Notes: generated by a model not told the origin, from the sequence alone. Positions 35,307-44,433 are shown, counted from the stretch's first letter. The stretch is 57,160 bases of DNA from Lachnospiraceae bacterium (GCA_017544835.1 JAFYDI010000003.1:1-57160); one strand, 5' to 3'. Numbers and translations are program-made.

Positions 35307-36624
35307 TTTCAAGCATTCTCCTTACGGTTTCAATCTGGTCGGGTGTAAGTGAGCACTTGTTCCATATCTCATAGGCCTCAACAGCCTGATACAAAAGCAT
35401 TGAGAATCCATTTGACCACTTAATGCCCGCAGCCTTACATCTGTCAAGAAAGTCTGTAGTCTTCATGGGAACCGTCTCTATAGCAGCACTCAGTCTTTCG
35501 TAAAAAGAATCCTCCGTTATAAGCGCTTTCTCGCCTTTTAAGCCAAGCGATGTGGTCTGTATGCAAATGCTTCCCTGCTCGATTGCGGGGCTTCCGGTAA
35601 GCGGCATTGCCTCAAATACATTGGTCTCAAATGCCTGATTAAGGCTTAAACAAAGCGCCTGTGCTTTTTCAAATGTTCTGTTGATGACCAAAACCTTCGA
35701 AGCACCCTCTGCATACAACGCATATGCAGCAGCCTTGGCCGCGCCGCCGGCACCTAGCACTATGCCCTGCTTACCCTTAACGGATATATCCTTAACCTTA
35801 AAAGTTCGCTTAATACCCACAATATCCGTATTGGTGCCAAAGTACCCTTTATCGGTAAGCTTAAGAGTATTGACAGCACCGATTTTGCTTGCAGTATCAC
35901 TTATTCCGCAGAGAAAAGGAATTACTTTTTCCTTGTACGGAATGGTAACGTTAAGGCCTTTGACTCCCTGCTTTCTAAAGCGTGTAAGTGCGCCTTTAAG
36001 CTCATCTTCTTCAAGCTGATACAGTTTGTATTCAAGGTTGTCGCCTCTAAGCTCGGCAAAGGTGTTATGGATTAGCGGAGACTTCGAATGCCCCACGGGA
36101 TTGCCTATAAGGCCGAACTGTGCTTTCTTACGCGCATAACGCTTGTATGAAGCAAGAATGGGCTTCTCAAAGAACCTCTTTATAACAATCTGAATTTCCT
36201 CGTGCTTGTCTATAGGCTTAACCAGAATGGTATGCATGCCCGCTTTATTGGCACCCCATATGTCGGTAAACAGCTGGTCACCTACAAACACGGTATTCTC
36301 AACCGTTCCCCCAAGCATTTCAACCGCTTTAAGGTATCCCTTGGTGGAAGGCTTACCTGCCCTGTATATATACTTGGCACCTAAGGGGTCATTAAACATC
36401 TTAACCCTCGGTTCCTTGTTATTGGACAAAAAAAGAACACCGAAGCCCTTATCCATAAGACCCTTAAGAAGCTTAAGCGACTCCTCGGTCTGAGGTGCGC
36501 CGTGCTTCACAAGAGTGTTATCGATATCAAATAAGACATTTCGGTATCCGTCCCGATATAATTTATCAAAATCTATACTGTATGTTGAGTCCTTCATTTC
36601 CGAAGGATAGAATCTTTTAAACAT
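35299..36624 (-). CDS. aroE: Fusion of YqeG-type HAD phosphatase and shikimate dehydrogenase
   Basis: Residues 1-165 are a YqeG-like HAD IIIA phosphatase (LFDIDNTLVKH with D33 and D35, then FVGDQLFTDIWG). Residues 168-441 are shikimate dehydrogenase, which reduces 3-dehydroshikimate with NADPH: GNPVGHSKSP, catalytic K231 in NVTIPYKEK, TNTDIVG with D267, GAGGAAKA and NRT. In many Clostridia yqeG and aroE are separate neighbours. The single frame here has no internal stop. It gives three shikimate steps in one run with aroK and aroQ. Confidence 0.93.
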   Translation of the reverse strand: MFKRFYPSEMKDSTYSIDFDKLYRDGYRNVLFDIDNTLVKHGAPQTEESLKLLKGLMDKGFGVLFLSNNKEPRVKMFNDPLGAKYIYRAGKPSTKGYLKAVEMLGGTVENTVFVGDQLFTDIWGANKAGMHTILVKPIDKHEEIQIVIKRFFEKPILASYKRYARKKAQFGLIGNPVGHSKSPLIHNTFAELRGDNLEYKLYQLEEDELKGALTRFRKQGVKGLNVTIPYKEKVIPFLCGISDTASKIGAVNTLKLTDKGYFGTNTDIVGIKRTFKVKDISVKGKQGIVLGAGGAAKAAAYALYAEGASKVLVINRTFEKAQALCLSLNQAFETNVFEAMPLTGSPAIEQGSICIQTTSLGLKGEKALITEDSFYERLSAAIETVPMKTTDFLDRCKAAGIKWSNGFSMLLYQAVEAYEIWNKCSLTPDQIETVRRMLENE

Positions 36625-36657
36625 GTATTATCCTCATTACTGCGTATTCTCCCCACA

Positions 36658-36690
36658 AAGGAAAAGGGCGTCTCAAAAGACGCCCTTATT
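36658..36690 (-). terminator. Terminator after the small 132-residue gene
   Basis: Stem AAGGGCGTCT with AGACGCCCTT around a 4-base loop, followed by TTCCTTT on the minus strand. It lies between the 132-residue gene and the YqeG-AroE fusion. Confidence 0.85.
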
Positions 36691-36717
36691 GTATCATAAA
36701 TACCTCTTTATAACCAA

Positions 36718-37116
36718 TTAAAACTTTACAAACACCTTTCCGTCTTCACCGGAGTATGTGCTGTTATCATCGTTCTGTGTTCCTACAAAGTACTGATAAT
36801 CCTCTAAAATCTTATCCTTGTGCATATCCGAAATCGCTCTGTTGATATCAAGCTTCTCGATTTCGAAATCGCTTCCGAGATATGAATAATCATCGCCCGT
36901 ATTGAAGGTAAGGGAGATATTGTCAAGATCTGCGGTCTTGGTGCGTAAGTCGGGCTTAGCCGGCTCTGCAACGGTCTCAATCTTGGGAAGTGCCAAAGCT
37001 TCCTGTGCTTTAAGCTCATCCTGCTTCTTAACCGCCTCAACATCTACCTTGGGGATGTCGGTTACTTTATATGAATTGTAAAATCCGCCGTAATCGGAAA
37101 ATAAGTTAATTGCCAT
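36718..37116 (-). CDS. Unknown small soluble protein
   Basis: A 132-residue acidic protein I do not recognise. It begins MAINLFSDYGGFYNSYKV, with a Lys/Ala/Glu/Pro-rich middle and KLDINRAISDMHKDKILEDYQYFVG toward the end. GGAGG lies 8 bases before the ATG at 37114-37116; an ATG five codons earlier overlaps that ribosome site and is unlikely. It is a single-gene unit with its own consensus promoter and terminator, which argues that it is real and expressed. Confidence 0.7.
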   Translation of the reverse strand: MAINLFSDYGGFYNSYKVTDIPKVDVEAVKKQDELKAQEALALPKIETVAEPAKPDLRTKTADLDNISLTFNTGDDYSYLGSDFEIEKLDINRAISDMHKDKILEDYQYFVGTQNDDNSTYSGEDGKVFVKF

Positions 37117-37163
37117 ATCGATCTCCTCCATAAGAAGGGTTTACATAATCACTATACACTTAG

Positions 37164-37192
37164 ATTATAACCCGTAAATTAACGGGAATCAA
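37164..37192 (-). promoter_or_regulatory. Promoter with a palindrome filling the spacer
   Basis: Minus strand TTGATT (37187-37192), 17-base spacer, TATAAT (37164-37169). Sixteen of the 17 spacer bases form CCCGTTAATTTACGGG, with perfect 5-bp arms. A regulator binding there would block the promoter. Confidence 0.7.
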
Positions 37193-37252
37193 CCCCCAGC
37201 ATTCCTTTGCTGTCATCTATTATATCGGAGGGATTACGAAATAACTTAACCC

Positions 37253-37984
37253 CTATTTTAAATATTTTGTTTTGGCCGCATCCATTAAAGATTTGGTATA
37301 TTCATGCTGCGGATTAAAGTAAACGTCGTCAAGCTCACCCATCTCCACAATCTTGCCCGATTTCATCACCATTACACGGTCGCAAAGATTATATACCACT
37401 CTTAAATCATGCGAAATAAACAGTATAGCAATGCCAAGTTCTTTATGAAGGCGTCTAAGCAAATCAAGTATCTGACTCTGCACCGTAACATCAAGCGCCG
37501 ATACGGGCTCATCCGCAATCAGGAATTTAGGCTCCTGCATAAGTGCCGCCGCAATACACACTCTCTGACGCTGTCCGCCCGATAATTCATTAGGGTATCT
37601 GTCGAGAATCTCCTCGTCAAGATCCACCTTTTTAAGCATGTCGCGGACACGACGCTTTCTTTCTTCCTTGTCAAAATGACCTTTAACCTTAATAGGCTCT
37701 TCTAAGATAAAACCAATCTTCTCCGAAGGATTGAGACTTCCCGCCGGGTCCTGAAAGACCATCTGGGGGCGCTTGGCATAGTGCTTAACGCTGCCTGTAA
37801 CACCCTTCTTCTGAATACCGAGTATTGCGCGCGATAGACTTGACTTACCGCAGCCCGATTCTCCCGCAAGTCCTAAGATTTCACCTTCTTTGACGTCAAA
37901 AGAAACATCGCTTACGGCAAAAAAAGGCTTTTTATCTTTCTTAAATTCTACGCTTAAATTCTTAACCTCTAAAATATTGCCCAT
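37253..37984 (-). CDS. oppF: Oligopeptide ABC transporter ATPase (OppF-like)
   Basis: Second ATPase of the peptide importer. Walker A GESGCGKSS, signature LSGGQRQR and Walker B LIADEPVSALDV are present. Length 243 is short for OppF (usually 300 or more) because the C-terminal oligopeptide extension is truncated to a short tail. It lies 3 bases after oppD. Confidence 0.9.
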   Translation of the reverse strand: MGNILEVKNLSVEFKKDKKPFFAVSDVSFDVKEGEILGLAGESGCGKSSLSRAILGIQKKGVTGSVKHYAKRPQMVFQDPAGSLNPSEKIGFILEEPIKVKGHFDKEERKRRVRDMLKKVDLDEEILDRYPNELSGGQRQRVCIAAALMQEPKFLIADEPVSALDVTVQSQILDLLRRLHKELGIAILFISHDLRVVYNLCDRVMVMKSGKIVEMGELDDVYFNPQHEYTKSLMDAAKTKYLK

Positions 37985-37987
37985 ATT

Positions 37988-38788
37988 CTATGCCTCTTTG
38001 AAAAAAGGGTTCTTGGGAATTGCATTGATAAGTTTTTTCGTGTATTCCTGCTTGGGATTTTTAAATATTTCCTCGCAGTTACCGCTCTCCACCACAAGCC
38101 CGTTCTGCATTACAAGCACGCGCTCGCAAAGGCTGTTAACAAGACTTAAGTCGTGGGATATAAACAAAATCGCTGTGCCGCGTTCCTTGTTGATACGTTT
38201 AAGAAGCTCCACAATCTCCGCCTGAATGGTAACATCAAGCGCAGTTGTCGGTTCATCCGCAATTAAGAGCCTCGGCTGAATAATCATGGCTGCCGCAATC
38301 ATGGCACGCTGTCTCATACCGCCCGAAAGCTCGTGAGGATAGCTGTTGTATACCGCCTCGGGGTTGTCAAGTTCGACGTCGCGAAGAGCCTGAATGGCAC
38401 GTTCCTTCATCTCGGCCTTGTCCATAACGGTGTGAACTCTTAAGCTTTCTTCTACCTGCCAGCCGACCTTCTTAAGAGGGTTAAGTGAATTGAGAGGCTC
38501 CTGGAATACCATACTTATCTCGTTACCCTGAATCTTTCTTAAGACCTTTCTCTCAACTTCAAGAAGGTTTATGCCCTCAAAGGTAATATGACCGCTCTTC
38601 TCCATGTCGTGACGGCTAAGCAGTCCCGCAATCGCAAGCGCAGTCATAGTCTTACCGGAGCCTGACTCTCCCACGATGCCTAAGATGTCACCTTTCTCCA
38701 TCTCAAGGTCGACATCATATACGAGGGTGTCGGTAGTCTTCTTATCATGAACTTTTATGCACAGATCTTCTACTTTTAACATGCTCAT
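37988..38788 (-). CDS. oppD: Oligopeptide ABC transporter ATPase (OppD-like)
   Basis: First ATPase of the importer. It has Walker A GESGSGKTM, signature LSGGMRQR and Walker B LIADEPTTALDV. The ATG at 38786-38788 overlaps the oppC stop (ATGA) and has GGAG 8 bases upstream. An earlier start would overlap oppC by 88 bases. Length 266 is also short for OppD. Confidence 0.92.
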   Translation of the reverse strand: MSMLKVEDLCIKVHDKKTTDTLVYDVDLEMEKGDILGIVGESGSGKTMTALAIAGLLSRHDMEKSGHITFEGINLLEVERKVLRKIQGNEISMVFQEPLNSLNPLKKVGWQVEESLRVHTVMDKAEMKERAIQALRDVELDNPEAVYNSYPHELSGGMRQRAMIAAAMIIQPRLLIADEPTTALDVTIQAEIVELLKRINKERGTAILFISHDLSLVNSLCERVLVMQNGLVVESGNCEEIFKNPKQEYTKKLINAIPKNPFFKEA

Positions 38789-39588
38789 GATTTTTTCTCC
38801 AATGCATCGGAAAGAAGGGAAAATCCAAGTATCATCATAACTATCACAAGTCCCGGGAAAATAGCGTTCCATGGATTGGTGAATATAACCGACTGAGCCT
38901 CCGATAACATAAGACCCAGGCTCGGATTCGGCGGCTGTGTGCCCATACCGAGGTAGTTCATGCCTGCCTCAGCAAGTACCGCATTGTTAAAGCCTATAAG
39001 TACGCTTGAAAGCAAAACGGTACGAAGATTGGGCAAGATATGTACCACAATTATCCTTAAATGACTTGCACCGTAAAGGCGCACACACTGAATATAGTCA
39101 AGATTACGAATCCTTAATACTTCGCCGCGCACAATACGCGCAAAGCTCGGCACGAAAGCAATACCGAGAGCGATAATAAGCGAATGCGTACCGCCGCCCA
39201 GTACACCGATTACAAGAAGTGCTAAAAGCACCGACGGAAAAGCAAGAACTGCATCATTGATACGCATAAGAATCTCATCCACCCATCCGCCGAAATAACC
39301 GGTAACGGTTCCGATAATGATTCCCACAAAAGTACCTATAAACACTACGGTTGCAGACACAAACATGGTCTCTCTTACGCCCACAAGCACTCTTGAGAAT
39401 ATATCTCGCCCGAAATTGTCGCAGCCCATAATATGCTTAAAGGAAACGCCCGCAAACTTGGCAGACATATCCATCGCAAGCGGATCGTAAGGCGTGCAGA
39501 AAATACCCGCAATCATCATAAGGAAAATGATGCCCACGAGCGTAAGGCCCACTATGAACTTAATCTTCTTGTTCTTACTGTTGTCCAT
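38785..39588 (-). CDS. oppC: Peptide ABC transporter permease (OppC-like)
   Basis: Inner-membrane permease of 267 residues. GCDNFGRDIFSRVLVGVRET near residue 55 is the typical OppC start of the transmembrane domain, and the coupling-helix region is LAEAGMNYLGMG. It follows oppB by 10 bases. Confidence 0.93.
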   Translation of the reverse strand: MDNSKNKKIKFIVGLTLVGIIFLMMIAGIFCTPYDPLAMDMSAKFAGVSFKHIMGCDNFGRDIFSRVLVGVRETMFVSATVVFIGTFVGIIIGTVTGYFGGWVDEILMRINDAVLAFPSVLLALLVIGVLGGGTHSLIIALGIAFVPSFARIVRGEVLRIRNLDYIQCVRLYGASHLRIIVVHILPNLRTVLLSSVLIGFNNAVLAEAGMNYLGMGTQPPNPSLGLMLSEAQSVIFTNPWNAIFPGLVIVMMILGFSLLSDALEKKS

Positions 39589-39598
39589 TCAAAAGCCT

Positions 39599-40537
39599 CT
39601 ATACATGAATACGCGGATCGAATTTCTTGTACAACAAATCCACGATAAGATTACTTACAACAACTGCCGTAGCCAGCAAAAGAATGATTGCTTCGACCAC
39701 GGGATAATCTCTTCCCGAAATCGACGTAAGCAAAATACGTCCGAGTCCCGGCACACCGAATACCTGCTCGACAATAATACTGCCCGCAATAATATCCGCA
39801 AAAGTCATACCCAGGAACGTAATAACCGGAATAATCGCATTCTTAAGCACATGCTTGTAGAATACAGCCTTGGTACGATTGCCTCTTGAGTAAGCGGTTC
39901 TGACATAGTCCTTGTCGGCTTCCTTAAGCGCAGTATCTTTAAGCAGTTTAACAACCATTGAAATCTTGGGAAGTGCAATGGAAAAAGCAGGGAATATCAA
40001 ATATGCCATGCATTTAAAGAAATCCCTTTTATATGAAACATAAGCCCCCGGAGTGAACACATGAAGTATCAGTCCGAATATAAGGGTTATGAGAATTCCC
40101 GAAAAGAAAGACGGAATGCTCATTATCATCTGGTTAACCGTGGTAAAGAACACGTCAAGCTTCGAATCGCTCTTACGCGCCACATAAATTCCCAGAGGAA
40201 ATGAAAGAATAACCGTAATCAAAATTGCCATTACCGACAGTAACATGGTAACCGCAATCTTCTCCGATAACAGCTGAGTTACCGGTGTATTGTAACTGTA
40301 TGAAATACCGAAATCACCGTGCACAATGCCCGCTACCCACTCGCCGAAACGCACAAGTACAGGGCGGTCTAAGCCCATCTGGTGATTAAGTTCCGCAATC
40401 TTCTCTGCCGTAGCCTCGGTACCAAGCTTTGATAATGCAGGACTTGCGGGTATAAAAGAAAAAGCAAAGAAAACGAGAGCAGAAACAGCCAAAAGAGTCA
40501 GTATCAGTGTACCAATCTTCTTTAAAACATATTTCAT
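39599..40537 (-). CDS. oppB: Peptide ABC transporter permease (OppB-like)
   Basis: Inner-membrane permease of 312 residues: an N-terminal helix, a loop with LGLDRPVLVRFGEWV-type sequence (MGLDRPVLVRF), and helices ending in the AxxxxxxxxG coupling region near GSIIVEQVFGVPGLG. It follows oppA by 40 bases. Confidence 0.93.
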   Translation of the reverse strand: MKYVLKKIGTLILTLLAVSALVFFAFSFIPASPALSKLGTEATAEKIAELNHQMGLDRPVLVRFGEWVAGIVHGDFGISYSYNTPVTQLLSEKIAVTMLLSVMAILITVILSFPLGIYVARKSDSKLDVFFTTVNQMIMSIPSFFSGILITLIFGLILHVFTPGAYVSYKRDFFKCMAYLIFPAFSIALPKISMVVKLLKDTALKEADKDYVRTAYSRGNRTKAVFYKHVLKNAIIPVITFLGMTFADIIAGSIIVEQVFGVPGLGRILLTSISGRDYPVVEAIILLLATAVVVSNLIVDLLYKKFDPRIHV

Positions 40538-40577
40538 GCTCTCACCTTCTTTCTACATTTAAGGGGTTAGCCCCTAA

Positions 40578-42089
40578 TTACTTCGCAGGTTTAATCTTAG
40601 CGATATCAAGTACATAAATAGGATAGAACTCATATCCTGTGTAATTCTTGTTGATGGCTACCATCTCGGCCAAGTCCTGAATGTAAACATTGGCTGCTTC
40701 TCTTGCGAGAATCCATTCACATTCCTTGTAGTACTCTGTTGCCTTGGCATCATCGGTTGCATCGATTGCGTTTTTGAATGCGGCATCGTATGCGTCGCTC
40801 TTAAAGTTCACAAAATTCTTGCTGCTGTCTGATGTAAATCTTTCAAGCATAGCCTTAGCGGTCATGGTGGAAGCATCTACACCTACAACCGTAGCTTCGA
40901 AGTCTCTTCCGACATAAACGTCTGAAAGCCATGAATCCCACTCAACAAGCTTAATTTCAGCGGTTACGCCGATTTTCTTAAGCTGCTCTACGATAACCTG
41001 TGCGGTATCGATGTGAGGCTGATAGTTGGAAGGAACCTTGATTGCAAAAGAAAATCCGTTTTCGTAGCCGGCTTCTTTAAGTAATTCCTTGGCCTTTTCG
41101 ATATCGGTGTTGTATACGTCGTTAATCTCCTTAACGAAGTACTTACCGAATGCGGGGAACATTGAAGAACCAAGTTCGGTACCCTTACCGTCGAAAGCAA
41201 AATCAATGATTTCCTTGGGATCAACCGCATAGCAAAGTGCCTGACGAACCTTTTCGTTGTTGAAAGGCTCTACAGCGTTGTTTAAGTACATAGCCTGAAC
41301 AAGGTTCATGGTACCTTCTTCAATGTTGAAGTTGGAATCTTTAAGCTGTAATGCCTGTGAAGCGGTAATACGTGCAAAGAAATCTACGGAACCGCCGAGT
41401 AAGTCCATTGTGATGGAATCAGCGTTCGCACAAATCTTAAGGGTTACGTCCTCAATGTAAGCCTTCTCGCCCCAGTAATCCGCAAATCTCTTTAAGATAA
41501 TGTTCTCCTGAGGTGAACGGGATACAAAGGTATAAGGGCCGGTACCGCAAGGCTTGGTGGAAAGGTCATTCACACCTTCGGGTACGATAGCGATTGTCAT
41601 GGTCTGTAAGAAATCGCCGTCTTTCTTGTTAAGAGTGATAACGATGTTCTCGCCGTCAGCCTTGTATTCCTTGACATTAGAAAAAGCCGACGCGTTAGCA
41701 AGTGTGCTATCGGGATCGGCGTTACGTTTAATACTGTATAAAACATCGTCCGCCGTTACATCCTTGCCGTTATGGAACTTAACACCCTTTCTTAAATGGA
41801 AAGTGTAAGTAAGTCCGTCTTCGGATACTGAATATTCATCTGCCACAGCGGGTTTTAAATCACCGTTTGAATCGGGCTTTACTAAGCCTTCATAAATGTT
41901 AAAAAGAATCTCTCTTGTTCCTGCCGCCAAAGCCTCATGGGGGTCAAGACTGTCTGATAAATCCTGAGGAATTCCTATGGTGATATGGGATGAAGCATCA
42001 CCCGCCTTGTCGCCTCCGCATGCGCAAAGTGCAACAGTAAGTGTGGCCGATAAGATAATCAGCCTCCATAATTTCTTAAAAGCTTTCAT
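40578..42089 (-). CDS. oppA: Peptide-binding lipoprotein (OppA/DppA-like)
   Basis: Family 5 solute-binding protein of 503 residues that captures peptides and delivers them to OppBC. A lipobox lies at VALCACGG. The signature near residues 90-110 (YTFHLRKGVKFHNGKDVTADD) is clear. It is the first gene of oppABCDF with its own promoter (42130-42158). Dipeptide, oligopeptide or nickel substrates cannot be told apart by eye, although the full five-gene set favours peptides. Confidence 0.93.
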   Translation of the reverse strand: MKAFKKLWRLIILSATLTVALCACGGDKAGDASSHITIGIPQDLSDSLDPHEALAAGTREILFNIYEGLVKPDSNGDLKPAVADEYSVSEDGLTYTFHLRKGVKFHNGKDVTADDVLYSIKRNADPDSTLANASAFSNVKEYKADGENIVITLNKKDGDFLQTMTIAIVPEGVNDLSTKPCGTGPYTFVSRSPQENIILKRFADYWGEKAYIEDVTLKICANADSITMDLLGGSVDFFARITASQALQLKDSNFNIEEGTMNLVQAMYLNNAVEPFNNEKVRQALCYAVDPKEIIDFAFDGKGTELGSSMFPAFGKYFVKEINDVYNTDIEKAKELLKEAGYENGFSFAIKVPSNYQPHIDTAQVIVEQLKKIGVTAEIKLVEWDSWLSDVYVGRDFEATVVGVDASTMTAKAMLERFTSDSSKNFVNFKSDAYDAAFKNAIDATDDAKATEYYKECEWILAREAANVYIQDLAEMVAINKNYTGYEFYPIYVLDIAKIKPAK

Positions 42090-42129
42090 TTCTTATCTCC
42101 TTTAGCTTCGTTATTAATTTGACAATGTA

Positions 42130-42158
42130 TTTGTAACTTATTTAGACCTAAAAGTCAA
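42130..42158 (-). promoter_or_regulatory. Promoter of oppABCDF
   Basis: Minus strand TTGACT (42153-42158), 17-base spacer, TACAAA (42130-42135). It lies just after the nrdR terminator and about 40 bases before oppA. Confidence 0.6.
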
Positions 42159-42161
42159 TAT

Positions 42162-42192
42162 AAAAAAGGTGCAAACTTACTTTGCACCTTTA
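42162..42192 (-). terminator. Terminator after nrdR
   Basis: Stem AAAGGTGCAAA with TTTGCACCTTT followed by TTTTTT on the minus strand. Confidence 0.9.
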
Positions 42193-42203
42193 AAAATACA
42201 ATA

Positions 42204-42653
42204 TTACTTTAGCATCTTCTTAAGTTCATCCATGAATGTGTCCACATCCTTGAAATCCTTATAAACAGATGCAAATCTTACATATGCAACCGCATCCACA
42301 TCTTTAAGCTTCTGCATTACAAGCTCGCCTATTACGTGGCTCTCGATTTCCTTCTCTTCGCGTGAAAAGATTTCGGTCTCGACTTCATCAACGATACGAC
42401 TGATCTCCGATGCAGTAACCGGACGCTTATGACATGCTCTTAAAACGCCGCCCTCTAACTTTCTGCGATCGTAGGTCTCGCGATTCTTGTCCTTTTTAAC
42501 GATAATAAGAGGAATCGTCTCAACCTTCTCGTAAGTTGTAAACCTCTTGTCGCAGGCGCTGCACACACGGCGACGTCTTATGGAACTGTTGTCATCGGCG
42601 GGTCTTGAGTCTATAACACTGGTATCCGGATGACCGCAAAACGGACATTTCAT
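42204..42653 (-). CDS. nrdR: Transcriptional repressor NrdR
   Basis: Represses ribonucleotide reductase genes in response to ATP and dATP. A zinc ribbon (CPFCGH then CSACDKRF) is followed by an ATP-cone (VKKDKNRETYDRRKLEGG). Length 149 is typical. No nrd gene is next to it. Its promoter is unusually strong and lies inside nested inverted repeats. Confidence 0.97.
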   Translation of the reverse strand: MKCPFCGHPDTSVIDSRPADDNSSIRRRRVCSACDKRFTTYEKVETIPLIIVKKDKNRETYDRRKLEGGVLRACHKRPVTASEISRIVDEVETEIFSREEKEIESHVIGELVMQKLKDVDAVAYVRFASVYKDFKDVDTFMDELKKMLK

Positions 42654-42689
42654 AATTGTTCTCTCCTCTTTTGAAAAGAAACAAACACT

Positions 42690-42746
42690 GGTTACATAAC
42701 ATATTATACGGCTTATGTTAACTTATGTCAATAAGTTATGGTAACC
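42690..42746 (-). promoter_or_regulatory. Consensus nrdR promoter inside nested inverted repeats
   Basis: Minus strand TTGACA (42726-42731), 17-base spacer, TATAAT (42703-42708): both boxes are perfect. The -35 box is the centre of an 18-base inverted repeat AACTTA-TTGACA-TAAGTT (42720-42737, seven-base arms). An outer pair, GGTTACATAAC (42690-42700) and GTTATGGTAACC (42735-42746), differs by one base insertion. Repeats of ACATAAG fill the spacer. Confidence 0.7.
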
Positions 42747-42748
42747 AA

Positions 42749-43771
42749 TCACTTTTTAAGCGTTTTGCTCAAAAGAAGGCAACAAACTATTGAAAAAATC
42801 ACAATCAAAATTGCGTTCGTAAGGAGATTAAACCTGACAAAGAAAGCGGGTACCAATCCGATAAACAAAGCTGCCGTCGTCACACCGAAAGCAAGCCCGG
42901 GACTGTACTTAAGTATGCTTAAACACATAGCAAATGTGATACTCATGGTCATAGAGAAAAAGAACACGCCTATAACCGACACCACCATAAGTTTATCGCC
43001 GAATACCAAGAAAGGAATGGCCGCAAGCGTACTGAATATCGCAGTCTTCCTTGCACCTATTCTGTCCACAAAGTATCCGCCCAAAGCCTTACCGAGTCCC
43101 ATGATTCCGAAAAGAAATATGGTCTGCCATAGCTCCTTGTTCCAGGATATAGGTATCGCGTAACCCAGATAACTTCTTACAGCCGTCACAACAAATGCAA
43201 CAATAAGAATCGTCCATGGTGAAAACTTCTTCTCAACCACATCAAATGCAGGATAGGTTCCCTTTCTGACGGATTTCCTTGCAGCAAGCGCACATACCTC
43301 TGACAGTACAGCCGGTATTATTAGCCATAGCCATGATACCTGAGCCACACCCATTGTCTGGCCTATTACTATACCGACTCCGCCGCCCGATACAAATAGC
43401 GCCGACGGGAATATCTTACCCTTACTCTCCGTAACCGTGGCGATAGCACCGCACTCGTGCATTATGGCGTTACCGATTCCAAGCACTATATAACCCGCCA
43501 CATGAAGCTTATATACAGGCGACGCCACCATGACTATACTCGCCATCATAAGCACATTGCCGATAGTCTCATATGGCAGTTTTTTGTGCGATTCTATAAA
43601 CTTACCGATTAAACCCTGCGGCAGAAATGCAAAGAAGTCATATGTAAAAGCAATCGCCCCGGCAAGCATCAGCGGATAATGAAGTCTTAACAGATAAAAG
43701 CATATGGTCTCAACGCAGGCGTGAACGATAAAATATTCAATTCCTGTTATGTTGCCTTTAGACTTCTTCAT
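42749..43771 (-). CDS. MFS transporter
   Basis: Membrane transporter of 340 residues with about ten to eleven helices, and the short cytoplasmic loop DRIGARKTAIFS typical of the major facilitator superfamily. The shorter ATG at 43769-43771 is chosen; the longer frame overlaps the upstream gene more. Substrate unknown. It is the last gene of a run with three small membrane proteins and overlaps the previous one by 14 bases. Confidence 0.8.
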   Translation of the reverse strand: MKKSKGNITGIEYFIVHACVETICFYLLRLHYPLMLAGAIAFTYDFFAFLPQGLIGKFIESHKKLPYETIGNVLMMASIVMVASPVYKLHVAGYIVLGIGNAIMHECGAIATVTESKGKIFPSALFVSGGGVGIVIGQTMGVAQVSWLWLIIPAVLSEVCALAARKSVRKGTYPAFDVVEKKFSPWTILIVAFVVTAVRSYLGYAIPISWNKELWQTIFLFGIMGLGKALGGYFVDRIGARKTAIFSTLAAIPFLVFGDKLMVVSVIGVFFFSMTMSITFAMCLSILKYSPGLAFGVTTAALFIGLVPAFFVRFNLLTNAILIVIFSIVCCLLLSKTLKK

Positions 43772-43976
43772 TCTTCTGCTCTGCTTCTGCTGTTTCTGTA
43801 ACATCCTGTGGCTTCAATTCTTCCGCCTCGGATTTTTTCTTTAATTCATTTTTGATGGCGCGAATACTGAATCTTAGAATTACAGCCGCCATAACGGCAA
43901 ATATTACAATAACGGCCCCTCCCAAGACTACCACCAGTCCGCCCATTCCGACATCCAGAATTACGTACTCTACCAC
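43758..43976 (-). CDS. Small single-helix membrane protein (B)
   Basis: A 72-residue protein: short start MVEYVILDVGMGG, one helix (about 13-37), a basic stretch, then an acidic Glu-rich tail ending NEEV. It resembles the other 72-residue protein in this run in layout and in the ILDV-like start. It overlaps its neighbours on both sides. The layout also recalls small OadG-type subunits, but I see no specific match. Function unknown. Confidence 0.65.
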   Translation of the reverse strand: MVEYVILDVGMGGLVVVLGGAVIVIFAVMAAVILRFSIRAIKNELKKKSEAEELKPQDVTETAEAEQKNEEV

Positions 43977-44422
43977 TTGACACCTCCGCCGAATAAACTA
44001 ACAAAGAAACTGCTAATTCCGTGAATACTCTTTGTTGTAAAAAGCCCCACGATAAACAGCCCTATCAGAAACGAAGCAAAGTTGGCCGCATAAGTCACAA
44101 GCAACACCTTTGTGCTAGATTCCTTGGAAATTTTGAAATATAAAATTGCTTCTGTCACGGGAATTAACACAAGCTCCGCAAAAAGAGTCCAGATATTAAT
44201 ACCGTTTGTAATGTCTCTGCCGTTTCCGAGCATGTTAACGGTAAATACGGTCACAACTCCCACATTGAGACACACATTGGTAAGTGCATTAACCGCCACA
44301 ATGTACTTCTTGTTACGCGTAATGCCCGTATTATAAATTATCGGATACTCAACGGCTAAGGTAAGTAGTATGGTGCCTGCAAGAAGTACAAAGGGCACCA
44401 CGAATATATAAAGCAAATACAT
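43970..44422 (-). CDS. Membrane protein with about four helices
   Basis: A 150-residue integral membrane protein I do not recognise. Four hydrophobic stretches are seen, at about 3-25, 43-63, 79-98 and 106-128, with a glycine-rich C-terminus. It lies between the two 72-residue proteins and overlaps the next by 7 bases, which implies coupled translation. Confidence 0.7.
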   Translation of the reverse strand: MYLLYIFVVPFVLLAGTILLTLAVEYPIIYNTGITRNKKYIVAVNALTNVCLNVGVVTVFTVNMLGNGRDITNGINIWTLFAELVLIPVTEAILYFKISKESSTKVLLVTYAANFASFLIGLFIVGLFTTKSIHGISSFFVSLFGGGVKW

Positions 44423-44433
44423 ACAGGCTCCCC

